Made by a program: the position numbers and the translations under genes. Of a stretch of DNA of 64,000 bases, positions 58,693 to 64,000 are shown piece by piece. The DNA is taken from the NCBI GenBank assembly GCA_030549495.1, contig JAUIRK010000627.1, positions 558,001-622,000 on the forward strand, read 5' to 3'. The DNA is from Nectonema munidae. Lineage: Eukaryota; Nematomorpha; Nectonematoida; Nectonematidae. The notes beneath the pieces are model-generated. The model ran no database searches. It worked only from the letters and a program-made list of their open reading frames with translations, and was not told where the DNA came from. The stretch's first letter is position 1. Each line of letters starts with the position of its first letter.

Positions 58693-61600
58693 CTAAAAAA
58701 ACAATAAAAATTACTGAAAAGATCAATTTTTGAGAATATTTATATGCACTTTGAAATATAGAGATTTGAGATGGGTTTGAACTAGGAAAGAAGTTTTCCT
58801 CAGAGGTATTTTTGGCATCCCGACTTTGTAAGGGTAATTTCGATCACTAACATAAATATTTAAATGCTAAAGAAAAAGACATACAAATCGAAGCATTAAA
58901 TTTTATACACACTAAAAATGCTAAATACATTTTACAATTTGTAGAGGTTTTTGCCTAGAGCTAGAGTCCCATAAAATTACGCTTGTTTAAACGTAAACAG
59001 TAAGCAAAATTTTTTCACCAAACTTTTTTCAAAAATTACCCGAATAATTCATTTTTTTTCTTCCATTGAACAAATTTTTTTAAATTACTAAGGCTTTTCT
59101 AAAATTAATAATTGTTTCTTATGTAAAATTAAAAGTGGAACTTAAACATCGTATTCAATTTTTTGATTAGGAACATTTCCGAAGATACTCGAAAGTTAAA
59201 TAGAAAGTCTTTTATTGTTCCAAATAGCAACTAATATACTTTAAATTCATCAATATAAAAGTTTATTTCATAACGTAAAAATCAAAATATAAATTTATAA
59301 AAGTACAAAACATTTGCACTTAACTTATTTCGTGGAATTTTTCTCCAAGCTCATGCCTAATAAATCAGTTTTCGGGTAAAAATCTGGTTTTAAAGACAAA
59401 TTACACCTTCCGATTTTTTGCAAAAATGTGATATTCTACAAATTTTCTATAATTGTGTTCTTATTTCCCAAAAAACCTTTAGTCACTAACTTAAAGCCCT
59501 AAAAGAACTTTTCCTTTTTTGATTAAAGTCAATTCAAAAGAATTTTCATTGAAGAGTTATTTAATTTGCGGTCCAATGAGAATGCCTTCTTAATCATTGC
59601 AGCACTTAAAAAAAGGAAATTTTACATTCAAATATTTTGCATTATTTCAAGTTTTATGTGTAAATGAGATAAAAGTATTTTATTTGAATTTTCTTCCCAC
59701 CAGTTTTCATGTTTAGTCTAAGTAGTCAGTTTTTTTGCTGTCATGTAACGACTATCCTACTCATAATATTTTGGACATTCAAACTTCAAAGTATAAGCAA
59801 ATCATAGAAGCATAGTATGAACTTATTATTTCTTTGGACAACACTCAAATCTCCACAAGTTTTCCATCTAAGTCTTCGCGTGCTAATTTTTTTGGTCAGT
59901 TTGGCAATTTTTTCGCCTTGACTAAGATTTAGGGTGAAAAAGGATAAATCAGGCTAAAATTGATGCTGACGTTTGAAACATTAATTTATTCGTTAATATT
60001 CTAAGTTTAACGAGTTTATTTTCATTATTCTGAGCAATTTTCGATTAATTTGAATTCTATTTTTAAAATACCTCAAAACAATAAAGGGTACTTATGCTAG
60101 AAATAAAAATTAACTGCAAATAAATTTAATTATCCTACATCTTCAATAAAAGATTTGTTCAAAAATCTGAATCAATGAGTAAAATCGCGAAAATCCATTT
60201 TAGCAGATTCCTTATTAGGGAGTAGTGTATGTGTGTGTTTTCAAGAGGGTTAGGGAGCCAGAGTCAGAGTTCAACTCATCAAGTCACTCAATTTTGGCGG
60301 AGTCGAAGTCAGGATTACCAGCTATCATTTTTACAATTAATAGGGTCTGTGTTGCAATCAACGATGACACTTTTGAAAAGAAAATACTTTTGCGATCATT
60401 GGATTTACGGCAACAAAACCATAAAAAGGACATTCTTTGACGGAAAATTTGTCTTGTTATTTAATTTGGAAAAAAATAGTTATTCCAAATAGAGTCAAAA
60501 ACGAGAATGAATTTAAAGGCATTTTGTATTCTTCTTTCGAACGAATTAAAGTCGCAAATTGCAATGATGACTATCAAGTGTAAAAAGAAAATAATTATTG
60601 AATAGTTTTTTTTTCAAAATTTGTTTACAAATAACTTTTATACAAATTACAAATTGAATTGTAAATATTTTATGCTCAAAAGCACATATTGCATCGATTG
60701 TATAGAACTATTTGTGGACATATGCACGCACCCGGTAGTTGCCGCACAATAAATTTCGGTAAAGCGGGACGTGCTGCTAATAAGACTTTAATGGGATATC
60801 AATATATCTTCTAAGATTTAAGTCAAAAATTATAAGCCTAGTTTTAAATGTAGAGGTCTTTTTACAGATGGAATCGCTTAACAAAACTATACTGGAAGTA
60901 GCTTAAAATGTGTATGGGATTTTTCAATAAGTAAATTTTTATGTATTTATTAGGGATCATAGATATACTAGTAGCGGAAGCTAATTCCAGATCCTCTGTA
61001 TTAAAATATAGAGCAGGAGGTTCAAAAATCGGGGAGGCAGGAGGGGTTTCAAAAATTTTAAAATTTTGGAACACATCATTTATGTATGATCAATTTTTGA
61101 TGATGACTTTATTTATATAATATAGTAATATAACTTAGTAACAGAGTGGAAAATAGAGATACTAAAAATAATATATAGATATCAAAATTACAAATATTAG
61201 AAAAATTCTTCCAATTTAGTCATTTTACTCACTTTTTTATTTAAAAAATATACATTGAATGAAACATAAGTATATGCATAACAAAATATATTTATATCAG
61301 CATGGTGTTTAGAAAAATCAAGAAAACATTCATTTTAACTTTAGAGCGTGTGCGTGTACGCTCTTTCAATTGTAATTGCTACATTTAAAAAGAAAATATA
61401 TTAAATTAATTAATTTGAGGCATGCCCGTATCCACGTTAAGAGAAAAAGGAAAAAGTCTGATTTCGATTAAAAAAATCATAAAAATGTGGAAACTAAATA
61501 TAATCATACATGACTACTTGAAGAACACTCTGTTTTTCTTTTTTATTTTTGGTTTTGGCAATAAACTCAATTATCAGCTTGACCGCTTTCTCCCCAAGAT

Positions 61601-61745
61601 CATGGACAACATAAAAATATTTTAAGAGCAGCACATGCATTATGATATGACACTTGTGATGATCAGGTTGTCTGGTAACAACAGCCAAGAATCGTTAAGA
61701 TTAAGAAAAACAAGAGCCTCATTTTCTTTTTTTTCTTTTTTTTAG
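58693..61745. other. Unassigned stretch upstream of visible TPR exons
   Basis: Earlier TPR exons should lie here or further on, ending in phase 2, but I could not identify one. 60240-60310 has GAGCCAGAGTCAGAGTTC and GGAGTCGAAGTCAGG, like decayed GGAGTCGGAGT-type hAT ends. Confidence 0.35.
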
Positions 61746-61848
61746 ACCTAACCATGGTCGAAAGGCACAGACGTTTTTGTTTCGACGAGACGACGAACTT
61801 CTTGTTTCTCCTTGGACTTTTCGACGTGACTTGAAAACAGCGTTAGAG
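61746..61848 (+). CDS. Isolated exon-like segment, product unknown
   Basis: A 23-bp pyrimidine tract ending TTTAG at 61745 and a GTATGA donor at 61849 bound 103 bp that are open in one frame: a partial codon, then PNHGRKAQTFLF, RRDDELLVSPWTF and RRDLKTALE. It would enter in phase 2 and leave in phase 0. It has more G+C and CpG than its surroundings, as a host coding exon would. I do not recognise the protein, and no partner exon was found on this strand. Confidence 0.4.
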
Positions 61849-62159
61849 GTATGACTTCTTCCCTCAGGTAGTAAAGATGCTTACTCAAAGTAGTATGGCT
61901 GCTTGCGAAACATCTCTCAACTTTGCAGTACTCTCTTAACTCTATGTAAAATTAAAGGTTTTTAAATGGTCCATCAGCACACGTGACAGCCAGCATTGCA
62001 CGTAAAAAAGTGCATTGAACATACAGATCCGACGCAACTTTTACATTTTAAATTGATTGTAATTGAAAATGCATACATCTTTGCACTATAGATGATTGTA
62101 GAAATCTAACGACTATGAGAATGTGGACTAGGAGGCAGCTTCCACTGTTTCCAACGACA

Positions 62160-63000
62160 CCGAGCAAGATCAGCATTAATTCAGCAGATTATCTGTAATC
62201 ATCCTGTAGAAAAGAAATAATTTCCCCATTGTAAGATCAAATCGTGAAGAATCTCAATTTTTTAATTTCTTAAACTCTGGCGTCTCTGGACAGAAGATTC
62301 AGCAAAGAAATGTTGCCACTCTGCACACATGATACGCTCCATAACATAGTACTGGCAAAAAAAATAAACAACTTTTCGTCCAGTAACTTTTCTAATTTTA
62401 CACAAACGCCATTATTCTATCCATAATTAGAATCAGTTGTGTCAAAAACCAAGCCGACTACAGACCCATAAATATTTCGATCTCTAACAAGATCAAATCT
62501 TGCCCCTAAGAAGTTTACCTTCTCTAGATCACAGAAATTATTTTTCCGTCCCAATGCAAACTAACAAAATCTGATACAGCAAATCTTTCCTGAATATTTT
62601 AAGCAGCCATAGTTCTGATCTTTTCAGCTGCACGTCTGCTACTATTCATAGAAAGAGTTGTAGCTTCTACGTCAGTCTCACATTCTGAAATTATGGATTT
62701 CATAAATGCTGTTCGATTTAAACGATCAGCCATTAGAGAAATTTTTGGAATTCTGTTCCTTGGCCGACTTTAGGCTATTTTTTGCTAGCTTTGGCATGTA
62801 ATTCATGGTCCAGTTAATCTTCTCTTTCTTTATTGGTTGAACTCAAATCGCTCAGTCAATTAAACAAAGTTTGTGTTGTTATAGATTCTGACAAATGTAT
62901 TTTAGAGTTCTCTGACTTTCCATGAAACACAGAAACATCTTCCTTCTTTTTAAATCTTTATATTTTTTCCAGCATCATCCATTTTTGTACTTTATTATGA
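62160..63000 (-). pseudogene. Decayed transposase-like gene of the LHWDGK/DTT-SN family
   Basis: Minus-strand frames, broken by stops and frame changes, carry in order HNKVQKWMMLEK, SMNSSRRAAEKIR, FVSLHWDGKIIS, SVVGLVFDTTDSNYG and FFCQYYVMERI. From memory this order (SRSSIRR, LTVHWDGKL, FDTTASNTG, CRHHMFE) characterises a large group of uncharacterised, transposon-associated proteins in aquatic animals. The exact superfamily is unsure. Not functional here. No element ends were found. Confidence 0.6.
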
Positions 63001-63028
63001 AGATCTTCCAAAATTTTCTTTTCAGCAT

Positions 63029-63162
63029 CAAGGTGTGCAATATAGAAATAAGAATCCAATTCAGATTTAGATTTTTTTTCAAGGTGTGCAATATAGAAAT
63101 AGGAATCCAATTCAGATTTAGATTTTTTTCAAGGTGTGCAATATAGAAATAGGAATCCAATT
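63029..63162. repeat. Three tandem units of about 50 bp
   Basis: TCAAGGTGTGCAATATAGAA starts near 63028, 63079 and 63129. Each is followed by GAATCCAATTCAGA and, in the first two, a T-rich spacer. The array lies at the upstream edge of the decayed minus-strand gene at 62160-63000. Confidence 0.9.
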
Positions 63163-64000
63163 CAGAAATGAATAGTGCTTCTATTTTATTGTTTGGCTTA
63201 AAGCCTTTGTTTTTTTTTGTAAATTTCTGTATTTACTTTTTTGTCTTTCGTTGAGGCGCGATATCAACTTTTTCCATTGACTAACTACCTCAATGAGAAA
63301 ATTATATGCAATAGCGCCGTTCAAGTTCACATAGTGGATTGATCAATCTAGCTATCATTTATTGATATCATTGATTTATTTATCTATATTATAATAGCCT
63401 AGCGTGCGTCTGTGTGTTTTGCAAGGGGTTCCTGCTTGTCACACCAATAAACAACCTACTTCTTTCTATCAAGTGCATCTGCCTTTTTCATCCCCAGTTC
63501 TTAACATCTTGCATCGCTTTTTCTTTCCAAGTTAATTTTGGCTGCCCTTTTTTCCGCTTGATATCAACTTCAAATTCAAAGCTTGCTTGATTGACTCATC
63601 ATTGTCTCTTAATTTATTTAATAATTTTAACTCGATTGGCTTAATCAAAAATATTCAAAATTACATTATAAACTAATTATATGCACAATAGAATGAGAAA
63701 ATGTCTAGGGAGCTAAGATAAAAACACTTTTTGTCTAAAGGATAAATTTTTGGAACACCCTGTGAGTGCGTGTAATAACGTCGTTTATGTAATCTAAAAC
63801 ATATGGTAAAGCTTGCTGCTACACACAGTATTAAGAGAAATAAAATAAAGTCAAAAGGCTTACTCATAGTAAGCAATTGAAGAGGGGAGGTAAGCTTTGC
63901 TTTGAAGAAACAAACTTTTATAGTGAAAGGAAGAAGCAATGTTATAAGAAGCCTTTGCTAAGCCAGCCTTATTAAAGAAAATGGAATGTATATCCGGAAA
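63163..64000. other. Unassigned right edge
   Basis: 63386-63410 has CTATATTATAATAGCCTAGCG, related to 9098. CAGGGTGTTCCAAAAATT (complement at 63749-63766) resembles a mariner-type terminus. A minus-strand frame with a hydrophobic stretch at 63673-63939 overlaps this motif and is not called a gene. Confidence 0.35.

Noticed and set aside
63673-63939. 88-codon minus-strand frame with a hydrophobic stretch as a secreted or membrane protein
   Set aside because: It runs through a mariner-like terminal motif (CAGGGTGTTCCAAAAATT), has no splice support and resembles no family.

Overview
This is an AT-rich animal nuclear window. Genes have GT-AG introns, SINEs have tRNA-like heads, and almost all recognisable sequence is transposon-derived. 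There are no operons, ribosome binding sites, CRISPR arrays or other prokaryotic features. The mix (piggyBac, hAT, TTAA MITEs, CR1/Jockey-like LINEs, tRNA SINEs) fits an aquatic invertebrate or arthropod, but no conserved host gene here fixes the species.

Layout. 0.2-8.5 kb is a four-level nest. A LINE, part of whose reverse transcriptase has become an 11-unit 100-bp tandem array, is split by a DNA element with TTGTAAAAA inverted ends. That element holds a four-exon gene for a 178-residue protein. A complete TTAA-flanked piggyBac (PB1) sits inside the first coding exon of that gene. 8.6-29.7 kb is mostly SINEs, MITEs, a dispersed repeat family and unassigned AT-rich DNA. 29.8-33.3 kb is a second whole piggyBac (PB2), related to PB1. 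35-39.6 kb is MITE and repeat debris. 39.6-42.4 kb is a third piggyBac of another lineage (PB3), followed by about 265 uninterrupted TG units. 48.98-58.69 kb on the minus strand holds the best host gene: five consecutive in-frame exons (279 residues to the stop) of a tetratricopeptide-repeat protein, whose introns carry hAT, SINE and piggyBac-like insertions. 61.7-63.2 kb has one isolated exon-like segment and a decayed transposase-like gene.

Relations. PB1 and PB2 share transposase architecture (short N-terminal exon, one phase-2 intron at the same place, DDD core, C-terminal Cys/His finger). They also share an asymmetric end design in which the inner part of the terminal repeat is repeated 27-28 bp further in, at one end only. 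Several small TTAA-flanked elements are probably mobilised by such transposases. One has a paralogous empty site inside the window.

The item most worth following is the small spliced gene at 3.6-7.4 kb. It reads through in frame once the piggyBac and one TTAA copy are left out, so the insertion looks recent, and the gene's function is unknown.
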